NCBI RefSeq assembly: GCF_001552135.1
Contig: NZ_BCQP01000022.1
Location: forward strand, 1 to 64,000
From: Actinomadura chibensis NBRC 106107
GTDB lineage: Bacteria > Actinomycetota > Actinomycetes > Streptosporangiales > Streptosporangiaceae
Direction of reading: 5' to 3'
Length of the DNA: 64,000 nucleotides
The position numbers and the translations under genes are program-made. The notes under the pieces are model-generated. The model was not told where the DNA came from. It did not search any database and saw only the letters and a program-made list of their open reading frames with translations. Shown here piece by piece: positions 44,589-54,226 of the stretch. The first letter of the stretch is position 1. Each line of letters begins with the position of its first letter.

Positions 44589-44624
44589 CGGTGGGCCGCG
44601 CGAGGACCCCTCAGCGGCCCACCG
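44589..44624. terminator. bidirectional stem-loop between GH78-2 and the DinB-like gene
   Basis: CGGTGGGCCGC (44589-44599) and GCGGCCCACCG (44614-44624) form a perfect 11-bp stem with a 14-bp loop. It lies between the convergent stops and overlaps the last codons of the minus-strand gene. Confidence 0.65.
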
Positions 44625-45114
44625 CTCCGTCGATCCGCTCGCGCAGGATGTCGGCGTGCCCGGCGTGCCGGGCCGTCTCCTCGACCATGTGGACCAGCAG
44701 CCAGCGCATCGACGGCGGCGGCGCGTCCCGCAGCGACCGGACGCCCGTCCGGTCCAGGTCGGGGCAGGCCGCGACGACCGCGTCGCTGCGGGCGCACGCC
44801 TCCCGGTAGGCGGCGACCAGGCCGGCCGCGGTCTCGTGGCCGAGGGGCGGCTCCGCGTCGTCCAAGCGCGGCACGTCGGCGCCCTCGTACGCCCACACGA
44901 ACCAGTTCAGCTCGGTGCGCGTGAGGTGCTTGACCAGGCCGAGCAGGCTCGTCCCCGACGCGACGCCCGGCGCGCGGGCGGCCTCCTCGGGGACGCCGGA
45001 CGCCTTGGCGACCACCGCGTCCCGCAGGTAGCCGAGGAACGTCAGCAGCGTCGCGCGCTCGCCCGCGTTCAGGCCGGGCGGGCCGAGGTCGCCGCGCGGC
45101 TCGGCGGGCGTCAC
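44611..45114 (-). CDS. DinB/DUF664 family protein
   Basis: The 167-residue product is a four-helix DinB-like protein. It has LTFLGYLRDAVVAKASGVPE, SLLGLVKHLTRTELNWFVWA and VHMVEETARHAGHADILRER, whose histidines fit the metal-binding triad of the family. DinB-fold enzymes include mycothiol- or bacillithiol-dependent transferases, and many actinobacterial paralogues are uncharacterised. The name does not imply DNA-damage induction here. The GTG at 45114 overlaps the acetamidase stop by 4 bp, so the two genes are probably co-expressed, but a functional link is not obvious. Confidence 0.85.
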   Translation of the reverse strand: MTPAEPRGDLGPPGLNAGERATLLTFLGYLRDAVVAKASGVPEEAARAPGVASGTSLLGLVKHLTRTELNWFVWAYEGADVPRLDDAEPPLGHETAAGLVAAYREACARSDAVVAACPDLDRTGVRSLRDAPPPSMRWLLVHMVEETARHAGHADILRERIDGAVGR

Positions 45115-46019
45115 GAGAGGAGGTCGAGGGAGAGGTGGGCGGAGACGATCCAGTTGGGGACGTCCACGACCTCGGAGATCTTCAGGTCGGCGGCGACGCT
45201 GGCGAGCAGGTAGGCGTCGGCGGGCGCGATCCCGGTCCGCACGGCGACCTCGGTGACGAGGGCGCGCGTCGCGTCCTTCGCCGCCTCCATGAGGTCCGGG
45301 CCGATGCCGGTGGTGGCGAGCGCCGCGCCGGTGCGCTGCGCGGCCGGGGCCGTCTCGATGATCGGCGTGACCGGGGCGCCGCCGCGCCGGACGTCCACCC
45401 GGAGCCGGACGGTCGCCTCGGTCTCGATGCCGGTGCCGCACACCTCGCCGTCGCCCATCGCGGCGTGCGCGTCGCCGAGGGACAGGAGCGCGCCGTCCAC
45501 GCCGACCGGCAGGACGAGCCGCGCGCCGGGCCCGATGTGCCGGACGTCCATGTTCCCGCCCCAGCGGCGCGGCGGGACGATCGAGTGCTCGCCCGGCTCG
45601 GGGGGCGCGACCCCGATCGTCCCGATCATCGGCAGCACCGGCACGGCGAGCCCGGGCAGCAGCTCGGCCGTCCCGCCGGAGATCTTCGAGATCCGCAGGT
45701 GCGGGTCGGGGAAGTCGTCGGCGAGCAGCCCGAAGCCGGGGATGGCGGCCGTCCACCCCCACTCGCCGGTCTCCATGCCGAGGACGTCGACGACGAGCGC
45801 GTCGCCGGGCTCCGCGCCGTCCACCCGGAAGGGGCCGGTCACCGGGTTGACGCGGCCGAAGTCGAGGGCGGCGACCGCGGCCGTGCCCGCGTCCGGGCCG
45901 AGCTGCCCGCCGCTCGCGTCGGCGGTCTCCACGGTGAGCTCGTCGCCGGGGGCGATGGTCGCGATGGGCGGGATCGCGTTGTCCCAGGTGTTGTGCACGC
46001 TGGTGCGGCGGATGTGCAT
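45111..46019 (-). CDS. acetamidase/formamidase family protein
   Basis: The 302-residue product has the FmdA/AmdA fold: an N-terminal HNTWDNAIPPIATIAPGDEL, GRVNPVTGPFRVDGAEPGDA, GWTAAIPGFGLL, HIGPGARLVLPV, LSLGDAHAAMGDGEVCGTGI and VDVPNWIVSAHL. The family hydrolyses short amides such as formamide or acetamide to ammonia and the acid in the cytoplasm. The ATG at 46019 follows GGAGGAGC. It diverges from the aldo/keto reductase over ~140 bp, and a DinB-like gene follows with overlap. Specificity cannot be read from the sequence. Confidence 0.88.
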   Translation of the reverse strand: MHIRRTSVHNTWDNAIPPIATIAPGDELTVETADASGGQLGPDAGTAAVAALDFGRVNPVTGPFRVDGAEPGDALVVDVLGMETGEWGWTAAIPGFGLLADDFPDPHLRISKISGGTAELLPGLAVPVLPMIGTIGVAPPEPGEHSIVPPRRWGGNMDVRHIGPGARLVLPVGVDGALLSLGDAHAAMGDGEVCGTGIETEATVRLRVDVRRGGAPVTPIIETAPAAQRTGAALATTGIGPDLMEAAKDATRALVTEVAVRTGIAPADAYLLASVAADLKISEVVDVPNWIVSAHLSLDLLS

Positions 46020-46158
46020 CGCTCCTCCAACGGGGGTCGGGTTCGAAGACGAGCCTATGATCAACGGCGCCCGCGCGGCGGCCCGCGGCGGCCCGCGATG
46101 TTCCGGTGCTGGTTTCCCGGGCACGATCGCCCGGATGGAGCGAGCGGAAGGGGGACAC

Positions 46159-46989
46159 GTGAGCGTACCGGACGTTGATCTCATCGACGGGACCGCGATG
46201 CCGCAGCTCGGCTTCGGGGTCTTCCAGGCGTCGGACGAGGAGGCGGAGCGGGCGGTGCGGACCGCGCTTGAGCAGGGGTACCGCAGCGTCGACACCGCGT
46301 CCGCCTACGGCAACGAGGAGGGCGTCGGGCGCGCCCTGCGCGCCTCCGGCGTCCCGCGCGAGGAGGTGTTCGTCACCACCAAGCTCTGGAACGACGAACA
46401 GGGGTACGACAACGCGCTGCGGGCGTGCGACGCGAGCCTGTCCCGGCTCGGCCTCGACTACCTGGACCTCTACCTGATCCACTGGCCGATGCCGAGCCGC
46501 GGCGCCTATCTCGACACCTGGCGGGCGCTCGAAGACCTCAAGCGGGACGGCCGCGTCCGCGCGATCGGCGTCTCCAACTTCACCGTGGAGACGCTGAGCC
46601 GGATCATCGAGGAGGCGGACGTCGTCCCGGCCGTCAACCAGATCGAGCTGCACCCCTACTTCCAGCAGGACGGCCTGCGCGCCTTCCACCGGGACCACGG
46701 GATCCGTACCGAGGCGTGGGCGCCGCTCGGCCAGGGCCACGGGCTGCTGGACGACCCGGCACTCGACCGCATCGGCCGGAGCCACGGCCGCACCCCGGCG
46801 CAGGTCGTCCTGCGGTGGCACCTCCAGATCGGGAACGTGGTCATCCCGAAGTCGGTGACGCCGTCCAGGATCGCCGAGAACATCGACGTGTTCGGCTTCG
46901 AGCTGTCCCCGGACGACATGAAGGCGATCGGGGAGCTCGACCAGGGCACCCGCTTCGGCCCCGACCCGGCCGTCTTCGAGACGGCCTGA
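46159..46989 (+). CDS. aldo/keto reductase (AKR5 / 2,5-diketo-D-gluconate reductase-like)
   Basis: The 276-residue product has the AKR tetrad: Asp and Tyr in VDTASAYGNEEGVGRAL, Lys in VTTKLW and His in YLIHWPMP. The NADPH-binding C-terminal VIPKSVTPSRIAENIDVFGF follows. It reduces carbonyl compounds such as small aldehydes or keto sugars. The GTG at 46159 is chosen over an ATG at 46135 because a purine-rich GAAGGGGG site precedes it by a few bases. It diverges from the acetamidase gene. No terminator is obvious before the next small gene. Confidence 0.9.
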   Translation: MSVPDVDLIDGTAMPQLGFGVFQASDEEAERAVRTALEQGYRSVDTASAYGNEEGVGRALRASGVPREEVFVTTKLWNDEQGYDNALRACDASLSRLGLDYLDLYLIHWPMPSRGAYLDTWRALEDLKRDGRVRAIGVSNFTVETLSRIIEEADVVPAVNQIELHPYFQQDGLRAFHRDHGIRTEAWAPLGQGHGLLDDPALDRIGRSHGRTPAQVVLRWHLQIGNVVIPKSVTPSRIAENIDVFGFELSPDDMKAIGELDQGTRFGPDPAVFETA

Positions 46990-47041
46990 CCGGCGACCCC
47001 GCCCGCATGCGCGGAGAGTCACGAAGCATAACGTTCCGTGC

Positions 47042-47260
47042 ATGGGGGACGATCAAGAGAGCTGGAGCGGGCCGGACGGCCTGCGCGTGACGGCCGTACG
47101 CCTCAGCGGGGCGCACCGGGTGTGGGCCGAGTTCGCCGGAGTGCGCGGCGAGAGCGCCTTCCTCGTGACGCGGCACGGGGCGTTCGTCGGCCGCGGGTAC
47201 TACCTGTCCGTGGCCGACCTGTCCGACGTGGTCGACCTGGCCGAGCTGCGCGCCCGGTGA
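47042..47260 (+). CDS. small conserved-looking protein of unknown function
   Basis: The 72-residue product begins at ATG 47042 and contains GPDGLRVTAVRLSG, VTRHGAFVGRGYYLSVADLS and a C-terminal DLAELRAR. Small actinobacterial proteins of a similar type are known to me without function. It has regular GC-rich codon use in this frame and an AT-richer upstream (AAGCATAACG), which suggests its own promoter. It is not linked by overlap to the neighbouring reductase or kinase. Moderate confidence that it is translated. Confidence 0.55.
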   Translation: MGDDQESWSGPDGLRVTAVRLSGAHRVWAEFAGVRGESAFLVTRHGAFVGRGYYLSVADLSDVVDLAELRAR

Positions 47261-47303
47261 CGGGGGTTGCGCGGACGGCCCGCCGCGTGTAGTCGGTTGA
47301 ACC

Positions 47304-48233
47304 GTGCGGACCAGCGGCAGCGGACGCCCGCGCGGCCACGACGTGGTCGTCGTCGGATCGGTCAACGCCGACCTCGTGGTCGGCGTCGAGCGGCGGCCCG
47401 GGCCGGGGGAGACCGTGCTCGGCTCCGACCTCGCCACGCACCCCGGCGGGAAGGGCGCGAACCAGGCGGTCGCGGCGGCCCGGCTCGGCGCCCGCGCCGC
47501 GCTCGTCGGACGCGTCGGCGACGACGGCCACGGCGGGCTGCTCCGCGCCGCCCTCGCCGCCGCCGGCGTCGACCTCGCCCACCTCGCCACCGCGCCCGGC
47601 GCGCCGACCGGCGTCGCGCTGATCACCGTCGGGCCGGACGGCGACAACAGCATCATCGTCTCGCCCGGCGCGAACGCCCGGGTCGGCCCGGCCGACGTCG
47701 CCGCCGCCCGCGCCGCGATCGCCGCCGCGGCCGTCGTGTCGTGCCAGCTCGAGGTGCCGCTGCCCGCCGTGGAGGCCGCCGCCCGGGCCTGCGCGGCGGC
47801 GGGGGCGCGGTTCGTGCTGAACCTGTCGCCGCCCGCGCCCGTCCCGGCCGGCCTCCTCGCCCACTGCGACCCGCTCGTCGTCAACGAGCACGAGGCCGCG
47901 TTCCTGCTGGGCCGGGACGGCCCCGGCGACCCGGCGGGCATGGCCGAGGCCCTCCGGCGGCGCGGCCCCCGCTCGGTCGTCGTCACGCTCGGCGCGGACG
48001 GGGCCCTCGTCTCCGCCGGGACGGAGCGGGTGCGCGTGCCGTCCCCGGAGGTGGCGGCCGTCGACACCACGGGCGCGGGCGACGCGTTCACCGCCGCGCT
48101 CTGCCTGCGCCTCGCCCGCGGCGACGATCTCCCGGACGCCGCCCGCTACGCGGCCCGCGCGGGCGCCGCCGCCGTCCGCGCGCCGGGCGCGCAGGGCTCC
48201 TTCCCCACGCCGGACGAGCTCCCCGGCCCCTAG
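47304..48233 (+). CDS. ribokinase-type PfkB family carbohydrate kinase
   Basis: The 309-residue product has the PfkB signatures: [13 protein letters not shown] and [17 protein letters not shown] at the N-terminus and [14 protein letters not shown] at the C-terminus, where the aspartate is the catalytic base and GAGD forms the anion hole. The [16 protein letters not shown] segment is closest to ribokinases. It phosphorylates a pentose, probably D-ribose at C5, in the cytoplasm. The GTG at 47304 gives a short Arg-rich extension. It ends with a 4-bp overlap with the convergent PH-domain gene. There is no ribose transporter nearby. Confidence 0.88.
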   Translation: MRTSGSGRPRGHDVVVVGSVNADLVVGVERRPGPGETVLGSDLATHPGGKGANQAVAAARLGARAALVGRVGDDGHGGLLRAALAAAGVDLAHLATAPGAPTGVALITVGPDGDNSIIVSPGANARVGPADVAAARAAIAAAAVVSCQLEVPLPAVEAAARACAAAGARFVLNLSPPAPVPAGLLAHCDPLVVNEHEAAFLLGRDGPGDPAGMAEALRRRGPRSVVVTLGADGALVSAGTERVRVPSPEVAAVDTTGAGDAFTAALCLRLARGDDLPDAARYAARAGAAAVRAPGAQGSFPTPDELPGP

Positions 48234-48658
48234 CCCCGGGTGCGGGAGCGGATCCGGTACAGCTCGTCGGCCACGTCGTGGACGTCCTCGCCCAGGTCGA
48301 ACGCGCTGAGCAGGTGCAGGTCGTCGGTCGTCTCGATCTCCAGCATCCGGGTGTGCAGCAGGAGGCGGCGGCGCTCGTCCACCCGGATGGCCGACACCTC
48401 GTCCCACGGGACGCGGCGGCGCCCCGCGTAGCCGGTCACGACCGTGACGCCCGCGGGGTCGGCGGCGAGCCGCACCGGTGCGACCAGGTCGCGCAGGGCG
48501 AGCGCGTTCAGCCCGACCGCGGCGGCGACCGCCAGGAAGAGGAACTGCGGGTCGTGGCTGTACAGGACGATCAGCGCCGTCACGGCCGCCGCCCCGGCGC
48601 ACTTCACCGCCACGTGGCCGGGCGGCACCCGCCAGCGCCGTCCCCGCTGCCCGTCCAT
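48230..48658 (-). CDS. small membrane protein with a bacterial PH-like domain (DUF2581/bPH type)
   Basis: The 142-residue product has two membrane segments ([20 protein letters not shown] and [17 protein letters not shown]) and then a PH-like beta domain ([53 protein letters not shown]). This is the layout of actinobacterial low-molecular-weight PH antigens. The ATG at 48658 is preferred over that at 48676 because GGGGAGAC is then correctly spaced. It probably sits in the membrane with the PH domain in the cytoplasm; its function is unknown. Confidence 0.8.
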   Translation of the reverse strand: MDGQRGRRWRVPPGHVAVKCAGAAAVTALIVLYSHDPQFLFLAVAAAVGLNALALRDLVAPVRLAADPAGVTVVTGYAGRRRVPWDEVSAIRVDERRRLLLHTRMLEIETTDDLHLLSAFDLGEDVHDVADELYRIRSRTRG

Positions 48659-48739
48659 GTCCGTCTCCCCCCTCATGCCGACACCGTAGCCGCAGCGGTG
48701 ACTGCCCGGGCCGGTGATACGTCCGATAGCGTCGTCGAT

Positions 48740-49693
48740 ATGCGACTCGGCGTGCTGGACGTGGGATCGAACACCGTTCACCTTCTGGTGGTGGACGCCC
48801 ACGAGGGGGCGAGGCCGCTTCCGGCGTACTCCCACAAGGCAGACATGCGGCTCGCCGCCCACCTGGAGGAGGGCGACCGGCTGTCGGAGGAGGGCGAGGC
48901 GCTGCTGCGCGACTTCGTCGACGACGCGCTCCAGATCGCCGAGGACAAGGGCGTCGAGGACCTCGTCGCGTTCGCCACGTCCGCCGTCCGGGACGCCTCC
49001 AACGGCGAGGCGATCCTCGCCCGGATCCGGAGCGACAAGGCGATCGACATCCGCGCGCTGTCCGGCGAGGAGGAGGCGCGGCTGACGTTCCTCGCGGTGC
49101 GGCGCTGGTTCGGCTGGTCGTCCGGGCGGCTGCTCGTGGTGGACATCGGCGGCGGCTCGCTGGAGATCGCCTCCGGCCTGGACGAGGAGCCGGACGTGGC
49201 GTTCTCGCTGCCGCTCGGCGCGGGCCGCCTCACCCGCGACTGGTTCAGCGCCGACCCGCCGCCCCCGGACGAGGTCCGCAGGCTGCGCCGGCACGTCCGG
49301 GCGGAGATCGCCCGCCGGGTCGGGGACGTCGCCCGCTACGGGCCGCCCGACCACGCGGTCGCCACGTCCAAGACGTTCAAACAGCTCGCCCGCATCGGCG
49401 GCGCGGCGCCCTCGACGGATGGACCGTACCAACGGCGGATCCTGGCGAGCGCCGCGCTGACCGAGTGGGCCGACAAGCTCGCCGCCATGCCGTCGGCCGG
49501 GCGGGCCGAGCTGCCCGGCGTGTCCGAGCGGCGCGCCCCGCAGCTGCTCGCGGGCGCGATCGTCGCGGACGCCGCCATGGACCTGTTCGAGCTGACCGAG
49601 CTGGAAGTGTGCCCCTGGGCGCTGCGCGAGGGCGTCATCCTGCGCCGCCTCGACATGATCACCGACCGGCGGGCGCCGGACTTCGCTCGATGA
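48740..49693 (+). CDS. Ppx/GppA-family phosphatase
   Basis: The 317-residue product has the ASKHA-fold exopolyphosphatase/GppA motifs: [18 protein letters not shown] at the N-terminus, [28 protein letters not shown] with the catalytic glutamate, and [16 protein letters not shown]. It hydrolyses polyphosphate or pppGpp; the short actinobacterial form is usually called Ppx1-like. The ATG at 48740 lies directly before [10 protein letters not shown], as in relatives. The stop lies inside a small TGACA/TGTCA dyad. It diverges from the PH-domain gene over 81 bp and precedes the MMPL gene. Confidence 0.88.
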   Translation: MRLGVLDVGSNTVHLLVVDAHEGARPLPAYSHKADMRLAAHLEEGDRLSEEGEALLRDFVDDALQIAEDKGVEDLVAFATSAVRDASNGEAILARIRSDKAIDIRALSGEEEARLTFLAVRRWFGWSSGRLLVVDIGGGSLEIASGLDEEPDVAFSLPLGAGRLTRDWFSADPPPPDEVRRLRRHVRAEIARRVGDVARYGPPDHAVATSKTFKQLARIGGAAPSTDGPYQRRILASAALTEWADKLAAMPSAGRAELPGVSERRAPQLLAGAIVADAAMDLFELTELEVCPWALREGVILRRLDMITDRRAPDFAR

Positions 49694-49744
49694 CAACTGT
49701 CATGGAGTGACCGGATCTGGCCTGCAAGACGCGATATGTCTTGC
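49691..49744. promoter_or_regulatory. two dyads upstream of the MMPL gene
   Basis: TGACAACTGTCA (49691-49702) is an inverted repeat overlapping the Ppx stop. GCAAGAC and GTCTTGC (49724-49730 and 49738-49744) form a second with an AT-rich loop. They may be operators or a weak terminator for the Ppx gene; MMPL genes are often repressed by TetR proteins, but none is encoded nearby. Confidence 0.35.
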
Positions 49745-49803
49745 CGAGCCGGATTCGGCGGCGTAGAAGCGAACATCGGGCGGTCTCATCACTGGGGGTC
49801 CTG

Positions 49804-51972
49804 ATGTCGCGCGCGTACAGATTCGCGTCCCTGCCCTGCGGACGCTGGGGCAAATGGGTCGTGCTGGTGCTGTGGATCGTCGTCCTCGGCATCTCCGTGC
49901 CGCTCGCCGGGAAGCTCACCGGCGCGCAGACCAACGAGGCGTCGGCGTGGCTGCCGAAGGACGCCGAGTCGACCCGGGTGGTGGACGCGTCCGAGCGGTT
50001 CGTGCCGTCCGACACGTTCCCCGCCGTCGTCGTCTACCACCGCGACGGGGGCCCGCTCACCGCCGCCGACCGGGCCAAGGCCGCCGCCGACGTGCCGCGC
50101 CTGCAGGCCGTCACGGGCGACCCGAAGGGCTCGGCGCCGCCCCGGCGGCTCGCCGTCAGCGTGCAGGGGCCGATCCCCGCGAAGGACGGCACCGCCCTGG
50201 AGACGATCGTCAACATCCGCGTCGGCAACGACGGCTGGGACCTGCTCGGACCCGCCGTCGACGACTACCGCGACATCGTCCAGAAGGGCGCCCCCGGCCT
50301 GGACGCGCACGTCACCGGCCCCGCCGGGTACGGCGGCGACTTCAGCAACGTGTTCTCCGGCTTCGACGCGACGCTGCTGTACGTCACCGCCGCCATCGTC
50401 ATCGGGATCCTGCTGCTCACCTACCGCAGCCCGATCCTGTGGCTCGCGCCGCTGCTCTGCGTCGGGTTCGCGCTGATGGCGGCCGAGGCGGTGATCTACC
50501 TGCTGGCCGAGCACGCCGGGCTGACCGTGAACGGGCAGGCCGCGTTCATCCTCACGGTGCTCGTGTTCGGCGCGGGCACCGACTACGCGCTGCTGCTCAT
50601 CGCCCGATATCGGGAGGAACTGCGGCGCCACGAGGACCGGCACGAGGCGATGGCGGTCGCGCTGCACCGCGCGGGCCCCGCGATCGTCGCCAGCGGCTCG
50701 ACGGTCGCGCTCAGCATGCTGTGCCTGCTCGTCGCCACCCTCAACTCGACCAAGAGCATGGGCCCGGTCATGGCGATCGGCGTCGCCGTCGCGCTGCTCG
50801 CGATGGTGACCCTGCTGCCCGCGCTGCTCGTGATCTGCGGCCGCTGGATGTTCTGGCCGCGCCGTCCGAAATTCGGGACGGACGAGCCGACCGAGCGCGG
50901 CGTGTGGGCGCGGGTCGGCGGGGTCGTCGCCGTGCGCCCGCGGGTGACCTGGCTGGTCACGGCCGTCGTCCTCGGCGCGCTCGCCGCCGGGCTGTTCGGG
51001 CTGAAGACCGGCTCGCTGCCCAACAAGGACGCCTTCAGCACCGGCAAGCCCGACTCGGTCACCGGCGAGGAGGTGCTCGGCAAGCACTTCCCGGCGGGCA
51101 GCGGGTCGCCCGTCCAGGTCGTCGCGAAGGCGGGGACGCAGGACGCCGTCGCCGCCGCGCTCGCCCGCGTCCCGGACATCTCCGACGTCAAGCTCGCGGG
51201 CAGGAACCCGGGGCAGCCGTCCGGCGGGCTCGTCTACCTGGAGGGGACGCTCACCGCGCCGCCCGACAGCGACCGCGGGTTCACCGCCGTCCAGCGGGCC
51301 CGCGACGCCGTGCACGCCGTCCCCGGCGCGGACGCGGAGGTCGGCGGCGGGACGGCGGTCACGCTCGACATCAACCACGCCTCCCACCGGGACCAGAACG
51401 TCGTGATCCCGATCGTGCTGGTCGTCGTGCTGATCATCCTCGCGCTGCTGCTGCGCGCCGTCGTCGCCCCGGTGGTCCTCGTCGCGACCGTCGTGCTGTC
51501 GTACGCGGCGGCGCTCGGCGTCAGCGCGCTGATGTTCCACCACGTGTTCGGGTTCGCGGCGGCCGACCCGTCGTTCCCGCTGTGGTCGTTCGTGTTCCTC
51601 GTGGCGCTCGGCACCGACTACAACATCTTCCTCATGACCCGCGTGCACGAGGAGTCGAAGCGCGTCGGGATGCGGCGCGGCGCGCTGGTCGGGCTCGCCG
51701 CGACCGGCGGCGTGATCACCTCGGCGGGCGCGGTGCTCGCCGGGACGTTCGCCGCGCTCGGCTCGCTGCCGCTCGTGTTCGTCGCCGAGCTCGGCTTCAC
51801 GGTCGCGTTCGGGGTGCTGCTGGACACGTTCGTCGTCCGGTCGGTGCTGGTCACCGCCCTGAACCTGGACGTCGGACGGCGCATGTGGTGGCCGAGCGCG
51901 CTGAGCCGCGCCGAGCCCGCGCCCGCCGCCGCCGCGCCGGAGGAGCCCGAACCGGCGGGCAGCCGCGACTAG
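49804..51972 (+). CDS. MMPL-family RND transporter
   Basis: The 722-residue product has the duplicated RND/MMPL layout: a first membrane helix near residue 20 (WVVLVLWIVVLGISVPLAG), a soluble loop, five further helices, then helix 7 (TWLVTAVVLGALAAGLFGL), a second loop and five more. The two family motifs are GAGTDYALLLIARYREELRR and ALGTDYNIFLMTRVHEESKR, whose aspartates lie in the proton path. MMPL proteins export lipids or drugs; the substrate here is unknown. The ATG at 49804 follows GGGGGT. The C-terminus is Pro/Ala/Glu-rich and it ends 28 bp before the convergent kinase gene. Confidence 0.92.
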   Translation: MSRAYRFASLPCGRWGKWVVLVLWIVVLGISVPLAGKLTGAQTNEASAWLPKDAESTRVVDASERFVPSDTFPAVVVYHRDGGPLTAADRAKAAADVPRLQAVTGDPKGSAPPRRLAVSVQGPIPAKDGTALETIVNIRVGNDGWDLLGPAVDDYRDIVQKGAPGLDAHVTGPAGYGGDFSNVFSGFDATLLYVTAAIVIGILLLTYRSPILWLAPLLCVGFALMAAEAVIYLLAEHAGLTVNGQAAFILTVLVFGAGTDYALLLIARYREELRRHEDRHEAMAVALHRAGPAIVASGSTVALSMLCLLVATLNSTKSMGPVMAIGVAVALLAMVTLLPALLVICGRWMFWPRRPKFGTDEPTERGVWARVGGVVAVRPRVTWLVTAVVLGALAAGLFGLKTGSLPNKDAFSTGKPDSVTGEEVLGKHFPAGSGSPVQVVAKAGTQDAVAAALARVPDISDVKLAGRNPGQPSGGLVYLEGTLTAPPDSDRGFTAVQRARDAVHAVPGADAEVGGGTAVTLDINHASHRDQNVVIPIVLVVVLIILALLLRAVVAPVVLVATVVLSYAAALGVSALMFHHVFGFAAADPSFPLWSFVFLVALGTDYNIFLMTRVHEESKRVGMRRGALVGLAATGGVITSAGAVLAGTFAALGSLPLVFVAELGFTVAFGVLLDTFVVRSVLVTALNLDVGRRMWWPSALSRAEPAPAAAAPEEPEPAGSRD

Positions 51973-52000
51973 CGGGGCGGGGACCGGCGGGGCGGGGGGA

Positions 52001-54097
52001 CTAGCTCCAGCTCGGGTGGCCGAACGTGCGGCCGGCCGGGGTGACGACCTGGTCGCCGGTGCCGTCCGCGCGGACGGCGCGGACCACCGGCGACCCGACC
52101 GCGCCGCGCACGTAGCAGATCCAGCGGCCGTCGGCGGACCACGCCGGGTCCATGTCGTCCCCGCCCGTGGTCAAGCGCAGGGGCACCTGCCCTCCGGTGG
52201 AGTCCACCATCCAGATCTCGCTGCCGTCCGGGCCGCCCCGCGTGTAGGCGACCCTGGCCCCGCCGGGCGACCATTCCGGGTCGACCGAGCGGACGCCGTC
52301 CCTGGTCAGCCTCCGCCAGGTGCCGGGGTCGGTCGGGTCGAGGCTGTAGATCTGCTCGGGGCCGTCCCGCTTGCTCCAGAAGACGATCCTGTCCGAGGGC
52401 GCCCACATCGGGTCGTCCTTGTCCGAGGCGTCGTCGGTGAGCTGCTCGACCCCGCTCCCGTCGAGGGTGACCGTGAAGATCTGCCGGACGCCGTTCTTGC
52501 GGCCCATGTAGGCGAGGCGCGTGCCGTTCGGCGACCAGGCGACGCGCCCGCCCGCGATGTCGGTGACCTTCCGGGCGCCGGACCCGTCGGCGTTCATCAC
52601 CCACGCCTCGTTCCCGCCGCCGTCCAGCCGCCGCGTGAACGCGATGCGGCGGTGGTCGGGGGACGGCTCGGGCAGGATGGCGCACGGCCGCCCGCGGTAG
52701 AGCGTCGTCAGCTTCCGCTCCGCCAGGTCGTACCGGCCGATGTCGGCGTGGCACGACTTCGGCCAGCCGGACGCGGTGTCGATCCGGACGAGCATCGACC
52801 CCGCCGGGAACCCCGCCACCGCGCCGTCGCCGGTGGCGCTGCCCCCGCTCCGCGGTTCGGACGCGTGGTCGAGGTAGTAGTAGACGCCCGCGGCCACGAG
52901 CGCGGCGACGACGACGCCCGCGACCGACGACAGGACGAACGTCCTGCGGCGGGACGGTCCGCCCGGCGCCATGGTCGGGGCCTGGCCGACCTGCTCGCGC
53001 TGCCAGTCCGCCGCCATCTGGGTGACGGGGCCCGGCGCGGGCGGGCCGGGCGGGGCGGGCGCGGGCATCGGCATGGGGGCGGGCGCGGTCACGTCCCGGT
53101 GGGTGACGGTCGGATCCCCGCCCGGCGGGGTGCTCGGCGTCCCGGCGGGCGGCGCCGTGGGCGTCTCGACGGGCGGCGCGACCGGGGCGGCGACAACGGG
53201 ATCGGCGACGCGGGTCTCGGCGGGCGGGGCCGTCCACATCTCGCCGAGCTCGGAGGTGACGGCCGCCTCCCCGGCGCCGCCGACCAGGGAGAGCAGCAGG
53301 TCGCGGGCGCTCGGCCGCTGCAGCGGGTCCTTGCGCAGCGCCGCCCGGACGATCCCCGCGAGCGGGGACGGCAGGTCCCCGATCTCGGGCTCGGCGTGCA
53401 CCGCCCGCGCCGCCATCACCTGGAACGAGCCCTGCCCGAACGGGTTGCGGCCGCTCGCCGCGTACGCCACGAGGCAGCCCCAGGCGAACACGTCCACGGC
53501 CGGGGTGACCTGCTGCGTCATGATCTGCTCGGGCGCGATCCAGCCGGGGGTGCCGACGACCACGCCGGTCCGGGTGTGCGCGGACGCCATGTCCAGCGCG
53601 CGGGCGATGCCGAAGTCGATCACGCGGGGGCCGGAGATGGACAGCAGCACGTTGCTCGGCTTCAGGTCGCGGTGCACGAGTCCCGCGCTGTGGATGGCGA
53701 CGAGCGCGGCGGCCACCCCGACCGCCACGCCGTGCAGCATCCCCGGCGACAGCGCGCCGTTCTCGCTGACGTGGTCGAGCAGGGACGGCCCGTCGATGTA
53801 CTCGGTGACCATGTAGGCGAGGCCCTGGTCCTCGCCGTGCTCCAGCACCTGCGCCGTGCAGAACGACGCGACGCGCTGGGCGTTGGCCGCCTCGTCGTGG
53901 AACCGGGCGAGGAACGTCTGGTCGCCCGCGAGCGCGGACCGCACGACCTTCACCGCGACGGCCCGGCCGTCCGGGCCGCGGCCGAGGTAGACCGCGCCCA
54001 TCCCGCCCTCGCCGACCTTGGCCTCGATCCGGTACCGGCCGATCCGCGTGGGCTCGTCCGGGCGCAGTTCGCTCAGCGAGGCTCGCGGCCCGTCCAT
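52001..54097 (-). CDS. transmembrane Ser/Thr protein kinase with extracellular PD40/TolB-like beta-propeller
   Basis: The 698-residue product has a Hanks-type kinase domain (residues ~20-290): GEGGMGAVYLG glycine loop, K50, HRDLKPSNVLL, VIDFGIARAL and WIAPEQ. A Pro-rich juxtamembrane segment and one membrane helix (RTFVLSSVAGVVVAALVAAG, near residue 395) follow. The outer part is made of repeated PD40/WD40-like blades (for example SPDHRRIAFTR, WSPNGTRLAYMG, WSPGGARVAYTR). No PASTA domains are present. It would sense an external ligand through the propeller and phosphorylate cytoplasmic proteins. The ATG at 54097 is chosen because GGAGAGGTG precedes it; the upstream ATG at 54175 lacks a ribosome site. 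Confidence 0.9.
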   Translation of the reverse strand: MDGPRASLSELRPDEPTRIGRYRIEAKVGEGGMGAVYLGRGPDGRAVAVKVVRSALAGDQTFLARFHDEAANAQRVASFCTAQVLEHGEDQGLAYMVTEYIDGPSLLDHVSENGALSPGMLHGVAVGVAAALVAIHSAGLVHRDLKPSNVLLSISGPRVIDFGIARALDMASAHTRTGVVVGTPGWIAPEQIMTQQVTPAVDVFAWGCLVAYAASGRNPFGQGSFQVMAARAVHAEPEIGDLPSPLAGIVRAALRKDPLQRPSARDLLLSLVGGAGEAAVTSELGEMWTAPPAETRVADPVVAAPVAPPVETPTAPPAGTPSTPPGGDPTVTHRDVTAPAPMPMPAPAPPGPPAPGPVTQMAADWQREQVGQAPTMAPGGPSRRRTFVLSSVAGVVVAALVAAGVYYYLDHASEPRSGGSATGDGAVAGFPAGSMLVRIDTASGWPKSCHADIGRYDLAERKLTTLYRGRPCAILPEPSPDHRRIAFTRRLDGGGNEAWVMNADGSGARKVTDIAGGRVAWSPNGTRLAYMGRKNGVRQIFTVTLDGSGVEQLTDDASDKDDPMWAPSDRIVFWSKRDGPEQIYSLDPTDPGTWRRLTRDGVRSVDPEWSPGGARVAYTRGGPDGSEIWMVDSTGGQVPLRLTTGGDDMDPAWSADGRWICYVRGAVGSPVVRAVRADGTGDQVVTPAGRTFGHPSWS

Positions 54098-54226
54098 GGA
54101 GTTCACCTCTCCGCCCGCGAGCCGCGTCTTGGCGGCCGCCCACGCGAGCGGCACGCGGCCCCAACCGTCCTCCATACGATGGCAGAGGAGGCCACGAGGT
54201 TCTAGCGGACGCGGGACGTCCCGCGA

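Noticed and set aside
44611..45114. DNA-damage role from the DinB family name
   Set aside because: The DinB four-helix fold family is unrelated to polymerase IV, and no LexA box is visible near the gene.
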